In this document: positions 63,601 through 64,000 of the stretch, piece by piece
Layout of the letters: every line of letters begins with the position of its first letter
Position numbering within the stretch: the first letter of the stretch is position 1
From: Brachycybe producta
Lineage: Eukaryota; Arthropoda; Diplopoda; Playtdesmida; Andrognathidae
Direction of reading: 5' to 3'
DNA length: 64,000 nucleotides
Assembly: GCA_036925085.1 (NCBI GenBank)
Contig: JAUPFP010000012.1
Location: 3,268,460-3,332,459, forward strand
The notes under the pieces: model-generated
What the model saw: the letters and a program-made list of their open reading frames with translations, nothing else
What the model was told of the DNA's origin: nothing
Database searches by the model: none
Position numbers and translations under genes: made by a program

Positions 63601-64000
63601 AAGCCATTTTCCTGTACTAGATGCTAGTGATGTGTGATAGTCAAAACTAAACTATTGATAGCACTTATCAATAGTATTTTACACGACCGATGGATAGTAT
63701 TGATAGTCGCTTCAATATCGATAGTGCTTTCGATAGTTTTCAACTTTTTCCAATTGGTGGAAATATTTGTTTTACAAAACCTACTGAAAACTGAAAAGCC
63801 GTTGTTTTTGAAGATAAATTCTTGTTGATCTGAAAAATGAAAAGAAATGCTTTTGGGGAATTTTTTTTTTTTTGGAAATAATGAAAAGTCATGCCACTCT
63901 GTAAAATGTTAACTTAAAATCTACTGCCTACATTATCATGCCACATTGTCACATTCACAACCTCTCTTAGCAGTCCATAGTATGCTCAATACTCACCAAT
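63601..64000. other. terminal stretch, nothing recognised
   Basis: AT-rich, with repeated short CGATAGT/GATAGTC words between 63630 and 63740 that may be part of an element running off the window. No gene seen. Confidence 0.35.

Overview
This is a nuclear window from an intron-rich, AT-rich invertebrate animal. The evidence is three spliced, complete, metazoan-type housekeeping genes with GT-AG introns and the standard genetic code, embedded in very dense interspersed repeats. Proteins matching vertebrate SETD2, CDC6 and CWC22 almost end to end support an animal. I cannot name the phylum from the sequence alone.

Layout. Positions 1-5100 are intergenic and repeat-filled. SETD2 (+, 19 exons, 5112-41546, about 1826 aa) encodes the H3K36 trimethyltransferase, with AWS, SET, post-SET, WW and SRI domains; its first intron is 9.7 kb. 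CDC6 (-, 13 exons, 47589-43274, 575 aa), the replication-licensing AAA+ ATPase, converges on SETD2. CWC22 (+, 17 exons, 48998-62665, 1069 aa), the spliceosomal MIF4G/MA3 factor that loads eIF4A3, diverges from CDC6 across a 1.4-kb shared upstream region that carries two E2F-type sites and two TGACGTCA sites. All reading frames stay open across every proposed junction.

Mobile DNA fills the introns and intergenic space. MITE-1 is a long-palindrome family with at least 14 copies, ends TTAAGAGGCTACATC. MITE-2 (TTAAGAGCCTAGATAC) has five copies, one with a natural empty-site comparison. There are several hAT-type elements with 8-bp target duplications, including one near-complete element carrying a 629-codon transposase ORF plus an upstream ORF separated by a one-base shift. 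Also present are a Mutator-like MITE with a 9-bp duplication, a pogo/Tigger-like element, TRIM-like LTR units in tandem, and a head-to-head pair of tRNA-derived SINE-like units. Nested insertions give relative ages.

The three genes are unrelated in pathway except that SETD2 (H3K36me3 on elongating Pol II) and CWC22 (spliceosome/EJC) both act co-transcriptionally. I see no operon-like linkage and no evidence for a novel multi-gene system. The most unusual signals are the hairpin element families, an exon-like segment carried inside a hAT element, and a GC-AG intron in CDC6.
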